From the NCBI GenBank assembly GCA_039029535.1, contig JBCCFW010000082.1, forward strand, positions 1 to 32,662: DNA of 32,662 nucleotides, in the 5' to 3' direction. The DNA is from JBCCFW01 sp039029535. GTDB taxonomy: Bacteria > Acidobacteriota > JBCCFW01. The position numbers and the translations under genes are program-made. Below the pieces are notes generated by a model. That model saw nothing but the letters and a program-made list of their open reading frames with translations. It had not been told where the DNA came from and did not search any database. Positions 18,508-30,394 of this stretch are shown one piece after another. Every line of letters begins with the position of its first letter. Within the stretch, counting starts at the first letter, position 1.

Positions 18508-20055
18508 GTGGATGGTGTTCATTCGAAGACAGGGAGCTGGTGCGCCTGTTGGCTCCTCGTGCTCGCCCTCGTCGGTCCGGCTCGGGCCAGTACCAACCCG
18601 GAAGACGCTCGCTTCCTGCCCTGGACTCCTGGTTGGCAGGTCGGGGACTCTTGGGTGCTCGAGCGTCCGGAGCGTCGATGGAAGCGTGACGGCGAACAGG
18701 TGCTGTTCCGGTTCCTGGTGCGTCGATGCGAGCCCGAGCTCGAAGGGACACGCCACGACGGTTGTCTCGCCATCGAGGTCGTCGGCGGCCGGAGGACCGA
18801 GGGTGGAGACCTGCCCTCCTTTGCTGCGCGGAAGGGGGGCTGGGTCCATCGGTTCAACACGAAGGGGGGCTCCTCCTTGCTGCGAGAGCTGGGACGTCCG
18901 GAGGGGCCCAGGTACCGGCACCTCGTGGGCAGCCTCTTCTTCAGGAGCACGGGGCAGCCAGGACGTCTCGGCGTGTCCGAGTACCGGCCTCCCTGGCAGC
19001 CCGTCGAGAACCAGGTCGAGCTGCTGAATGATGGCGTTCGCTACCATGGCTCGAAGGGGACGGCGGACTACTACCAGGGGCAGCCCTGGCCGGTGGAGGT
19101 CGTGCGGGACGAGACGAGCGGCGACTTCGTCGCGGTCGAGCAGGTCGTGGCTCGGAGACGGTTCACCGCCGACGAGCTCGCCCGCGAGCGGATGGCGATC
19201 GGAAGCCACGAGCTGCGTCCGCTCATCGAGGAAGCGAAGCCCTGCGCCTGGCGGTCGACCTGGCGTCCCGGCCTCTACTGGGTGTTGCGGCGGCCCTTCG
19301 GCCCTCATTCAGAAGGCTTGCGCACGGACTGGCACGAGCACGCACCCTCGAACCCCTCGAAGCCCGAGGGCTGGACGGAGTGGCGTTTCGAGCTGAGGGA
19401 CATCGACCTCGACCTCGCGGGTGGAGACTGTGAAGGCGACCTGCTCGAGTTGAGGGTCCTCACCCGACATCGCACCGCGGACGAGGACGAGCCCATTCCC
19501 TTCGAAGAGGCACGTCGGCAGCGCGCCCTTCTTTGTGGTCGTGACGGTCGCTGGCTCGGATCCGACGAGTGGGAGCACGACGCGGGCGAGTGGCGGGCCT
19601 CCGATCCATTTCGGCGTCTCGGCGGGGTGCACTGGAGAGCCCTCAGGCCGTCTTGGTATCCGACCATCCCGTACGTGGCCTTGCCTCCGCTGCGACGTCT
19701 GGGCGCAGGTGGCGCCTGGATGCTCGACTCCCACTGGACCCAGCCGAGTCATGCCAAGAGCTCCGCCCTGCCGGGAGGGCAAGCGCCAACGCTCGCCACG
19801 CGGTTGCCCTCGGGGGAGGGCATCCGTGTCGATCACGGGCTGCGGCGGTCGAGCCATCGGACTCGCCTCGTCTACCTGTTCCGACACGGTCAGCCCTGGC
19901 CCGTGGTCGTCCGGGAGAGTCTCGATCGATCGGGCGAGCTCGTCCGCACGGAGCTGACCGAGATCGTGGAGGTCGGCGAGCTCGCGACGACGAGGGCGCC
20001 GTCGCTGCCCAGCACGCCACGCACTCGGCGCCAGCCCATGGGCTCGGGAGACTGA
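18508..20055 (+). CDS. Exported protein with two copies of an unrecognised domain (paralogue C)
   Basis: This 515 aa protein starts at GTG 18508 with GAGG six bases before, and has a signal peptide (CACWLLVLALVGPARAS). It contains two related units of about 200-240 residues. Unit 1 runs from WQVGDSWVLERP (43-54) through LFRFLVR (66-72) to GQPWPVEVV (191-199). Unit 2 runs from WRPGLYWVLRRP (252-263) through EWRFELRD to GQPWPVVV (461-468). Both units end in a Glu/Val-rich strand followed by an EL-containing segment (ADELARERM and VEVGEL). The next gene has the same plan, so four copies of this unit exist in the locus. I know no named family with these signatures. It lacks obvious catalytic motifs and is probably a structural or binding protein of the periplasm or surface. 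Confidence 0.68.
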   Translation: MDGVHSKTGSWCACWLLVLALVGPARASTNPEDARFLPWTPGWQVGDSWVLERPERRWKRDGEQVLFRFLVRRCEPELEGTRHDGCLAIEVVGGRRTEGGDLPSFAARKGGWVHRFNTKGGSSLLRELGRPEGPRYRHLVGSLFFRSTGQPGRLGVSEYRPPWQPVENQVELLNDGVRYHGSKGTADYYQGQPWPVEVVRDETSGDFVAVEQVVARRRFTADELARERMAIGSHELRPLIEEAKPCAWRSTWRPGLYWVLRRPFGPHSEGLRTDWHEHAPSNPSKPEGWTEWRFELRDIDLDLAGGDCEGDLLELRVLTRHRTADEDEPIPFEEARRQRALLCGRDGRWLGSDEWEHDAGEWRASDPFRRLGGVHWRALRPSWYPTIPYVALPPLRRLGAGGAWMLDSHWTQPSHAKSSALPGGQAPTLATRLPSGEGIRVDHGLRRSSHRTRLVYLFRHGQPWPVVVRESLDRSGELVRTELTEIVEVGELATTRAPSLPSTPRTRRQPMGSGD

Positions 20056-20080
20056 GAGTGCCTTGCCGCTTCAGGCTGTA

Positions 20081-20089
20081 GGAGGGAGG
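20081..20089 (+). promoter_or_regulatory. Strong ribosome binding site
   Basis: GGAGGGAGG ends four bases before the ATG at 20094 and fixes that start. It is the most extended Shine-Dalgarno match noted in the window. Confidence 0.7.
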
Positions 20090-20093
20090 TCGG

Positions 20094-21872
20094 ATGAGCG
20101 TGACGTCGAGAGCCCGAACGCCCGGGAGACTCAGCGGAGCTCTCGGGGTCGTCATCCTCGCGTGGTCGATGAGTGCCGGTGCGACCGAGCCGGGCCCAGC
20201 GTGGTCACCGGGCTGGACGCCGGGGACCTACTGGCTGGTCGAGCACCGTCGTTGGTTCCCTGGATTGAGTCCTCCTTCTCGTCTCGTCGACGTGAGCATG
20301 CGCTTCCTCGTTCGGGAGCCCGACGAGTGGGAGCGAGCTGCGGACGAGCTCGTGATCATCGAAGTGACCTCGTCGCGGGTTCCCGCGGGAGCGGGGCACC
20401 AGGCACGTCGCACGGGCTACCAGTGGCACGTGGACCCGCTCACGGGCCGTGTTCATCGCGTGCGAAGGTTGGGGGCGAGGGTGACGCTGATCCCTGGCCA
20501 GGAGGAGCGCGACCTCTCGTCCGCTCGCCAGCAGGACTGGCTCGACATGGAGAGCCTGTTCGGAGGATGGGACCATGGAATCGCTCATCGGCCGGGGCCC
20601 ATCGAGCTGCCGCTGGTGCGCTGGCCGCCCCTGGCTCCCGGACCGATGGCGGGGACGCTGCGGCTCGACGATCCCCTGGGCTGCGTGGTCCCGGGCCGGG
20701 AGGGCGAGGTTGCTCGAGCCTGGGTGCACCGGGTCGACGACGGAGTGACGCAGGTCTTTCGCGAGGGCCAGCCGTGGTACGACGTCGTGCAGCGCGGCGG
20801 GGTCGACGGGAAGGAACATCACCTCTCCCGGGTCGTGAAGGTCGGGCAGCTCTCGCCGGGCGAGCTGATCCGTGAGCGGATGAAGGTGCCCTGCGATCCC
20901 CGGCTCGACGACCTCGAGCGTGCCAGCAAGCTGCCCTGGCGACGGCCGTGGGAGCCGGGGGAGACCTGGACCGAGAGCTTCGCTCATCGGCGCGGGCTGC
21001 CGGTTGGGAGTGGTGAGCGCGCGACCTGGCACGCGCCGGTCCTCAGCTCATGCGAGCTGAGGTATCTCGTCAGGGAGCCCGACCCCTGGGAGCGCGAGCT
21101 GGCCTGGCCCGACGCCCGCGTCCTGGAGGTGCGAGCCGAGTTGAGAGATGTGGCCTCTGGTGAGACGAGCGCTCCGGACGGTTGGCAAGGCGGGCCACTG
21201 CTCATCACCTTCGAGCCCTCGACGGGAGACGTCGTTCGGATCCGCCGCTTCCGCCCTGGCCGAGTGCCCGGCACCGTCACTCTCGAGACGATCGAGAAGA
21301 CCGCGTCAGGGGAGACCGACCCGCGGAGCATGGCGGCCGAGCTGCTCGGCCGAGGCACGGGACACCCCGACCCACGCTGGCCGGCGATTCGCGGAGTCGA
21401 CGCGAACGGCCACTGGTGGCTGGGGCCGGTCCCTCACCGGCTCGGTGCCGATGCCTGGCGGTTCATCTCGGAGCCGGAGATCGTCCACGTCGACTACCGC
21501 TACGAGTCGGAGCCGTGGAACGAGCGGCCGGGATCGCTCCGTCACGTGCACCCCCCGGACTCGCCTTGGCCCCACGTGGTGAGTCCCTACGACCCGACCC
21601 GAAGCCTCTGGGAGGTCGCGGAGCCCCCGGACCGCCGCTGCGATCTCGCCGTGACCGCCGTCCGGGAGGCCCGGCGTCTCGACGCTCACGAGCTCGAGCG
21701 AGCGCGGTTCCGCGTCCGGCCTTTCACCCGTGGAGAGGGGGTTCGGCACCCCGGTCGGGTCCATCGGGCGACTCTGGCTCCAGGGCTCTGCTCAGGCGCC
21801 TCCCGACAGCAGGCTCGCACGCTCGGTCTCGACCCGAGCGCTCGTCCTGATCCCTTCGTCCCGCCCTGGTAA
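20094..21872 (+). CDS. Exported protein with two copies of an unrecognised domain (paralogue D)
   Basis: This 592 aa protein has a signal peptide (LSGALGVVILAWSMSAGA, likely cleaved at AGA-T). It matches the preceding gene in plan: WSPGWTPGTYWLVEHRRW (37-54), RFLVREPDEWER (70-81) and GQPWYDVV (225-232) in unit 1; then PWEPGETW (285-292) and RYLVREPDPWER (323-334) in unit 2. The two '(R)F/YLVREPDxWER' segments show the internal duplication very clearly. Unit 1 closes with GELIRERM, the counterpart of ELARERM in the preceding protein. Unit 2 is longer and more diverged, with a Pro/Arg-rich C-terminal tail. Function is unknown. It is the last gene of the exported cassette; the following enzyme starts 32 bases later with its own ribosome site. 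Confidence 0.68.
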   Translation: MSVTSRARTPGRLSGALGVVILAWSMSAGATEPGPAWSPGWTPGTYWLVEHRRWFPGLSPPSRLVDVSMRFLVREPDEWERAADELVIIEVTSSRVPAGAGHQARRTGYQWHVDPLTGRVHRVRRLGARVTLIPGQEERDLSSARQQDWLDMESLFGGWDHGIAHRPGPIELPLVRWPPLAPGPMAGTLRLDDPLGCVVPGREGEVARAWVHRVDDGVTQVFREGQPWYDVVQRGGVDGKEHHLSRVVKVGQLSPGELIRERMKVPCDPRLDDLERASKLPWRRPWEPGETWTESFAHRRGLPVGSGERATWHAPVLSSCELRYLVREPDPWERELAWPDARVLEVRAELRDVASGETSAPDGWQGGPLLITFEPSTGDVVRIRRFRPGRVPGTVTLETIEKTASGETDPRSMAAELLGRGTGHPDPRWPAIRGVDANGHWWLGPVPHRLGADAWRFISEPEIVHVDYRYESEPWNERPGSLRHVHPPDSPWPHVVSPYDPTRSLWEVAEPPDRRCDLAVTAVREARRLDAHELERARFRVRPFTRGEGVRHPGRVHRATLAPGLCSGASRQQARTLGLDPSARPDPFVPPW

Positions 21873-21904
21873 TCTTTCCGCCATGGGAGGGGCCGGAGCA
21901 TTCC

Positions 21905-23139
21905 ATGAGCGCCAGTGACCGTGACCTGTCCGAGCTGATCCACGACTGGAACACCCTCGAGGAGATTCCAGGGCCGCGCCGTGGACACGTGGAGCTGGAC
22001 GACGAGACCCTGCGCGACGGTCTCCAGAATCCCTCCGTCCAGGACCCCGAGCTCGAGGACAAGAAGCGCCTCCTGCACCTCATGAACGACCTCGGGATCG
22101 ACTCCGCCTCCCTCGGGCTCCCGGGGGCCGGCCCGAAGGCCTTCGAGCACGTGAAGGCCCTCTGCGAGGAGATCCGAGACCAGAAGCTCAACGTCACGGC
22201 CAACTGCGCCGGCCGCACCATGGTGCAGGACGCCGAGCCCATGGTCCGCATCACCCAGGAGACCGGCGTCCCCATCGAGGCCTGTCTCTTCATCGGCTCC
22301 TCGCCGATCCGGCAGTTCGTCGAGAGCTGGACCGTCAACGAGATCCTCAAGCGCTCCACCGAGGCCGTCTCCTACGCGGCCGGGGAAGGCCTCCCGGTCA
22401 TGTACGTGACCGAGGACACGACCCGCGCTGACCCTGAGACCATCCGTCGTCTCTACACCGCCGCCGTCGAGGCCGGCGCCCGCCGCGTCTGCGTCTGCGA
22501 CACCGTCGGCCACTCCACGCCACGAGGCGCCTTCGCCGTGACCAAGTTCGTCCGCGAGGTCGTCGACGCCACCGGCGAGGAGGTGAAGGTCGACTGGCAC
22601 GGACACCGTGACCGCGGTCTCGCCGTCGCCAACTGCCTGGCCGCCATCGAGGCCGGCGCCGACCGCGTCCACGGCTGTGGCATCGGCATCGGCGAGCGGG
22701 TCGGCAACGCCGAGATCGAGCTGCTGCTCGTGAACCTCATGCTGCTCGGCTGGTCCGATCGCGACCTGTCCAAGCTTCCCGAGTACTGCGAGGCCGTGTC
22801 CCGCGCGGTCGAGGCCCCGATCCCACGCAACCTGCCCATCGTCGGTGACGACGCCTTCGAGACCGCGACCGGCGTTCATGCTGCCGCCGTCATCAAGGCC
22901 GCCGAGAAGGGATCCGATTGGCTGGCCGACCGGGTCTACTCCGGCGTCCCCGCCGGGTCCATCGGACGTCGGCAGGTCATCAAGGTCGGGATCATGAGCG
23001 GACGCAGCAACGTCGCCTGGTGGTTGCGCGAGAACGGACACGAGGTCACCGATGACCGCGTGGCCGCCATCCTCGCCGCCGCCAAGCAGTCGCGGAGCAA
23101 CCTCACCGACGAGGAGCTCGAGCGACTCGTGAGCGCTTC

Positions 23140-23143
<4 letters not shown>
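21905..23143 (+). CDS. LeuA-like DRE-TIM (2-isopropylmalate synthase/HMG-CoA lyase fold) enzyme
   Basis: This 412 aa cytosolic enzyme has the HMGL-like TIM barrel. The metal/catalytic motif DETLRDG occupies 33-39 (Arg37, Asp38), the metal ligands are in WHGHRDRG (His232, His234), and GERVGNAEIE (Asn268) is conserved; TGVHAAAVIKA resembles the post-barrel segment of isopropylmalate/homocitrate synthases. Two features separate it from standard LeuA. The 'M/I-E-x-G-F-P' strand reads ASLGLP, placing Ser69 where a conserved Glu usually sits. The C-terminal regulatory LeuA_dimer domain is missing, since the protein stops shortly after the barrel and linker. It may be a lyase or Claisen enzyme with a different acyl acceptor. 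The start is ATG 21905 with GGAG six bases before. Its stop overlaps the protease start (TTGA). Confidence 0.8.
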
Positions 23144-25974
<2,831 letters not shown>

Positions 25975-26123
25975 GAACGACGTCGCGATCCCGCGCTCGA
26001 GTCGCTGCGTGACGTTCGTGGCTCACGGGCCGAAGTCGATTGCGTTCGGGAATCGGGTCGACGGAACCACGAGGGTCTGCGCTAGCATCGCGCGGAAGTG
26101 GGGGCCGTTCGGCCTCCCTCGCC

Positions 26124-26130
26124 GAGGTGG
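26124..26130 (+). promoter_or_regulatory. Ribosome binding site deciding start at 26137
   Basis: GAGGTGG lies six bases before the ATG at 26137, where the signal peptide begins, and rules against the in-frame GTG at 26098. Confidence 0.6.
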
Positions 26131-26136
26131 TACTCG

Positions 26137-29100
26137 ATGCGCTCTCGTCTCTCCGTCCTGCTCCTGATCTCCTCTCTCGTCCTGATGGGCACCGGCTCCG
26201 CGGCCGCGCAGCCCGAGTGCGCCGAGCTCACCGACGCGCCGATCGTCATCGAGGTCTCACCCTCCGGTCCCATCGAGGCCGGCCGCGTCGCCGTCATCAA
26301 CGGTGACCGCCTGACCACCGGCACGGTCACGCTCGATGGCACGCCGCTGACCGTCATCGCCGACCGCCCAGACCTGGGCGCCCTGGCGGTCGCCATCGGC
26401 GGCACCACGGGCATCGACCTGCCCCTGGTCGTCACGACGGTCGACGGTGCATCCAACACGGTGCTCGTCGACGTGGTCGCCGCGGTCGCGGGCACCTGTC
26501 AGCTCGACGTGAACGTCGCCGACGACACCTTCGGATTCAGCGAGGCGGCCGTCGTCCTCGTCGAGGACGTCGAGACCGAAGGGATCCTCGCGGCCGGGGT
26601 CACCGACGCGGCCGGTGACGTCAGCTTCACCAACCTGCCCGCCGGCCTCGATGTGTTGCTCATCGTCTTCCCCGACACGGTCTTCGGCACCGCGCCGGCT
26701 GCCTTCCTCGAGCGGACCTGCAACGCCGGCGCGCAGGCCGTGAACCTGACGATTGAACGCTTCAACGCCGACTTCTTCACCGGCTCCGTCTCGGGGGACG
26801 AAGATCCCGTGGAGGGCGTGCTCGTCGAGATCTCCGGCGAGGCCGGCGACTTCAGCTCGGTGACCGACGCCTCGGGCAACTTCGACATCGCGGCGCCGGC
26901 CGGCAACTACGATTTCGAGCTTCGCCTGCCGTTCGGCAGCCCCTTCGTCGACGACGTGCACTCGATGCCCGTGACCATCGACCCAGGTGGCACCAACCTC
27001 GACATCGAGCTCGACTCCGGCGCGGTCTTCTGCGGTCAGGTCACCGACGGGGCGGGCCAGCCGCGCGCGGCGTCCCTGCGCGGCAACACCGACTTCGACG
27101 GTCAGGCCGCCGGCTCGACCTTCGCGCGGAGCAGTGACGGCGAGTTCCGCATCGCGCTCCCACCGGGGCAGCTGGTGAACCTCTTCCTCGAGGACCTCGA
27201 CGACGAGACCATCATCACCGACGTGCGGGGCGTCGAGATCGAAGGCGACGCTGTCGCGGCGTTCCCGTTCTGCCTGGTCGGGCCCGACGCCGTGCCGGAA
27301 GGGCTGCCGCCGCTCCGCATCAGCTTCATCAACTCGTCGCCGGCGAGCATCGGCGAGTTCGTCCAGATCAACGTCATCGATCTCGTCGACGAGATCGAGG
27401 TCGTCTTCACGGCGGCGGCTGGGGGAGAGGTCACCGTCACCGACCCCATCGTCGACTCCGCCCGTGGCGTGGTCGCCTTCCGCGTTCCGGCCGGCGCGGG
27501 CTCCGGTCCCTTCTTCCTCCGTGGCGTCGGTGACGACGACGGGCTGGAAGGTCCCGAGCAGATCTTCCAGGTGAGTGACGAGCCCGCTCCCGAGACGGCG
27601 TACCAGGTGATGGGTCAGGCTCAGGCTGACGCGGGAGGGCCGGTCGCGGATGCTCTCGTCCTGCTCTTCGCACCGCCGGTGCTCATCAGTCCCTGCGACG
27701 ACGAGGACAGCGACGAGCTGGTCGACGTGGCGATGACCGGTGTCGACGGCAGCTTCACGCTCGACCACCCCGGTGGTGACTACTCGGTCCTCGTCCTTCC
27801 GCCCGCAGCGGCCGGCCTCGCTCCGACGTCGACCGGTGGCTCCGAGCCGGACGGCGCGACCGAGAACGTCGGGTCCGTGTCCCTGCCTGCCGGTGAGCAG
27901 GTCGTCGTCGTCGCCAGCGCCGGTGGTCAGCCCGCGCCCTTCGTCGAGATCAACGTCGAGACCGAGGGCGCCTTCGACTTCCGTCACACCGACGCGGCGG
28001 GTCGAGCGACCTTCTTCCTCGAGACCGGCAACTACTTCTTCGAGGCCATCCCGCCCCGCGACTCGCGCATCCTGGAAGGAGAGGGCGATTTCGTCGTCCC
28101 CGAGGGCGGGCTCGCGGGCACGCCGCTCGAGCTCCAAACCGGAGTGCTGATCAAGGGACAGCTCGTCGACGAGGAGGGGCAGCCCCTCCCCGGCATCATC
28201 ACCGAGGCCAACACGCCGGAGACCTTCAGCCTGCTGTTCGAGCGTCTCACCGGTCCCGACGGGACCTTCGTGGGGCCGGTCCGGCCCGGCCAGCCGTGGC
28301 AGCTCAACGTCTTCCCGAACGACCCGGCCCTCGCGAGCTTCCAGCTCTTCGACCAGCCCGAGCTCGAGACCGACCTCATCATGTATCCGCCCTTCGAGCT
28401 CCCGCCCGCCGGGTTCATCGAGGGCACCATCCTTCGGCAGGAGACCGAAGACCCCCTCGCCATCCCGCTCAACGTGTTCCCGGCGGGTAAGGGTGGGCTC
28501 ATCGACTTCACGATGGGGGGCGTGGCCTTCGGGAACTCCTGTGAAGTCGACGGTAGCTTCCGCATCAAGGTTCCGGCCGGCGAGCTCTTCCTCCAGGCCA
28601 ACGCCTTCGGTGCTCCGGGCTTCCGCACGGACCTGCTCACGCTCTACAACGGCGACACCCCCTGCGATCAGCTCGCGGAGCCGGTCGTGGTCGAGCCGGG
28701 CATGAGCACCATCGTCGACCTGGCGCTGCCGTCGGCGGGGCAGATCACCGGCAACGCGATGGACGACTTCGGCAACGTCGTCGGCCTGACGGTCTGTGCC
28801 GAGAACGACGCCTTCGACTGCTCTTTCTGCGCCTTCACCGACGACTTCGGCAACTACTCCATCACCGCGCCCGCCGGTGCGCTCGAGTGGCGAGTCCGGG
28901 CTCTCGGCAGTCTCCAGGGCCTGGGCGATCTCTGCTGGAACCTCGATGGCGGCACGCCCGACTGCGATGCCTTCGACGCGGTCGCCGTCAACCCCGGCTC
29001 CTCGACCGACGGGATCAGCTTCGACTTCACCTGCGGCGACGATGGTGACGATGACGGGGACGGCGTCCTCAACTGCTACGACCGCTGTCCCGACGACAAC

Positions 29101-30129
29101 CCCGACGACTCCGACGGGGACGGGAGCTGCGACGCCGACGACGTCTGCCCGGGCGAAGACGACTTCGCCGACCGCGACCTGGATGAGGTGCCGGACTGTC
29201 TCGACGGTTGTCCCGATGACGGGAACAAGGTGGAGCCCGGTGATTGCGGCTGCGGCGTGGTCGAGTCGGATCCCTGTCCCTGCCTGCCTGGCGACCTCTC
29301 CGAGGACGACGAGATCTCCCTCGTGGACTGGGCACTGGGTCGGCGTGAGGTCTTCCTCGCCGAGGACGCCGCGGCCGATGAGGTTGGCTGCGGTGACCTT
29401 CATCCGGGTGAGGTGGGCTGCGAGCCCGCTGGCGAGCCGGCCCGCTGGTGCGTGACCGGAGACGCGGACTTCGATGCCGACGACTTGCTGATCGTTCGAG
29501 AAATGCTCGGTGGCGGCCTGGCCATCGGCTGCGACCCCTGCCTGGCTGAGGAGGACGGACCCACGCCGGCCGAGCTCCGCGTCCGTGGCGACATCGCCCC
29601 CCGGGAGACGATGGGAGACGGGCGCGTCAACATCTCGGACGTCGTGCTGGCACTCCAGTTCTCGGTCGAGCTGTTCGTCCCGACGCCGGAGGAGCTGCTC
29701 CGTGGCGACGCCAACGAGGACGGGCGGATCACCATCGCGGACGTCGTGGACTCGCTCCGCGCCTCGGTCGGTCTCGTCGAGCTCGAGTGGCCCGAGCGGG
29801 AAATGCTCGTCGCCAACCTCGGTGCCACGACGGTCGTGGAGTACTGGCTCCAGACCAGCGGCTGGCCGGCCTCGGCCGAAATCTCCGGGTTCACCGCTGA
29901 TGGCTGCGTCGATGAGGCGACCGACGGTGGCGGCCTCGAGCTCTTCGACGACATGGCGACGATCCTCTGCGCCACCGACGACGGCAGCGCCGGCATGCTG
30001 GGCGAGGTGGCCACCATCTTCTACCGGGCACCGGAGGAGATTCGCCCGGACTCGCTGGCTCTCGAGTCCGAGGCGCTCGACGCCGAGGCCGCCCCGACCG
30101 CCTTCAATGCGGTGTTGACTGCAGATTGA
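26137..30129 (+). CDS. Secreted multi-domain protein: carboxypeptidase-regulatory-like repeats, dockerin-like modules, shared C-terminal domain
   Basis: This 1330 aa protein has a signal peptide (SRLSVLLLISSLVLMGTGSA, cleaved near AAA-Q). Residues about 30-125 may be an Ig-like domain (PIVIEVSPSGPIEAGRVAVI). About 125-965 contain roughly eight carboxypeptidase-regulatory-like beta units, each with the pattern 'G.v....g.pv.ga.v......tdaaG.f....pag.Y', for example SSVTDASGNFDIAAPAGNY and FTDDFGNYSITAPAGALEW. A short TSP3 stretch (about 966-1035), the hinge KVEPGDCGCG, two dockerin-like segments (about 1049-1140 and 1149-1222; DGRVNISDVVLALQFSVEL, DGRITIADVVDSLRASVGL) and a C-terminal ~108-residue domain (FYRAPEEIRPDS) follow. 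The tail is homologous to that of the upstream protease. Likely a surface carrier or adhesin; no enzyme motif seen. An in-frame GTG at 26098 would add 13 residues before the signal peptide. Confidence 0.8.
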   Translation: MRSRLSVLLLISSLVLMGTGSAAAQPECAELTDAPIVIEVSPSGPIEAGRVAVINGDRLTTGTVTLDGTPLTVIADRPDLGALAVAIGGTTGIDLPLVVTTVDGASNTVLVDVVAAVAGTCQLDVNVADDTFGFSEAAVVLVEDVETEGILAAGVTDAAGDVSFTNLPAGLDVLLIVFPDTVFGTAPAAFLERTCNAGAQAVNLTIERFNADFFTGSVSGDEDPVEGVLVEISGEAGDFSSVTDASGNFDIAAPAGNYDFELRLPFGSPFVDDVHSMPVTIDPGGTNLDIELDSGAVFCGQVTDGAGQPRAASLRGNTDFDGQAAGSTFARSSDGEFRIALPPGQLVNLFLEDLDDETIITDVRGVEIEGDAVAAFPFCLVGPDAVPEGLPPLRISFINSSPASIGEFVQINVIDLVDEIEVVFTAAAGGEVTVTDPIVDSARGVVAFRVPAGAGSGPFFLRGVGDDDGLEGPEQIFQVSDEPAPETAYQVMGQAQADAGGPVADALVLLFAPPVLISPCDDEDSDELVDVAMTGVDGSFTLDHPGGDYSVLVLPPAAAGLAPTSTGGSEPDGATENVGSVSLPAGEQVVVVASAGGQPAPFVEINVETEGAFDFRHTDAAGRATFFLETGNYFFEAIPPRDSRILEGEGDFVVPEGGLAGTPLELQTGVLIKGQLVDEEGQPLPGIITEANTPETFSLLFERLTGPDGTFVGPVRPGQPWQLNVFPNDPALASFQLFDQPELETDLIMYPPFELPPAGFIEGTILRQETEDPLAIPLNVFPAGKGGLIDFTMGGVAFGNSCEVDGSFRIKVPAGELFLQANAFGAPGFRTDLLTLYNGDTPCDQLAEPVVVEPGMSTIVDLALPSAGQITGNAMDDFGNVVGLTVCAENDAFDCSFCAFTDDFGNYSITAPAGALEWRVRALGSLQGLGDLCWNLDGGTPDCDAFDAVAVNPGSSTDGISFDFTCGDDGDDDGDGVLNCYDRCPDDNPDDSDGDGSCDADDVCPGEDDFADRDLDEVPDCLDGCPDDGNKVEPGDCGCGVVESDPCPCLPGDLSEDDEISLVDWALGRREVFLAEDAAADEVGCGDLHPGEVGCEPAGEPARWCVTGDADFDADDLLIVREMLGGGLAIGCDPCLAEEDGPTPAELRVRGDIAPRETMGDGRVNISDVVLALQFSVELFVPTPEELLRGDANEDGRITIADVVDSLRASVGLVELEWPEREMLVANLGATTVVEYWLQTSGWPASAEISGFTADGCVDEATDGGGLELFDDMATILCATDDGSAGMLGEVATIFYRAPEEIRPDSLALESEALDAEAAPTAFNAVLTAD

Positions 30130-30135
30130 GCCAAC

Positions 30136-30164
30136 GAGCCGGGCCCTTCCTGAGTCTCCGGCTC
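30136..30164 (+). terminator. Weak hairpin after the multi-domain gene
   Basis: GAGCCGG (30136-30142) and CCGGCTC (30158-30164) can form a 7-bp stem with a 15-base loop, starting seven bases after the stop. There is no T-run (TCATTC follows), so intrinsic termination is doubtful. It could be a stabilising stem. Confidence 0.3.
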
Positions 30165-30381
30165 TCATTCGCCGGTTCCCACCGGATCGTGTCCGGGCTC
30201 GGCTCAAGCTTCCCGGCGGCGGTGTCGAAATGACCCGCCGTCGGGTGGTCTGCGAACCGACCGCCGACCCACCGAATCTTGATTTCGGTGACCGGTTTCG
30301 GCAGCCTAGGAGGGCTCTCGCCATCTCCAGGCCCGATCACCGGTCGCCTGGTCCGCCCGGGCCTCACGGCCCGAAGCACGC

Positions 30382-30386
30382 AGAGG
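30382..30386 (+). promoter_or_regulatory. Ribosome binding site for lipoprotein gene
   Basis: AGAGG lies eight bases before the ATG at 30395. This start, rather than the upstream in-frame GTG at 30230, gives a proper lipoprotein signal peptide. The 265-base gap before it (30130-30394) holds otherwise only the hairpin noted above. Confidence 0.55.
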
Positions 30387-30394
30387 TCTTCCGA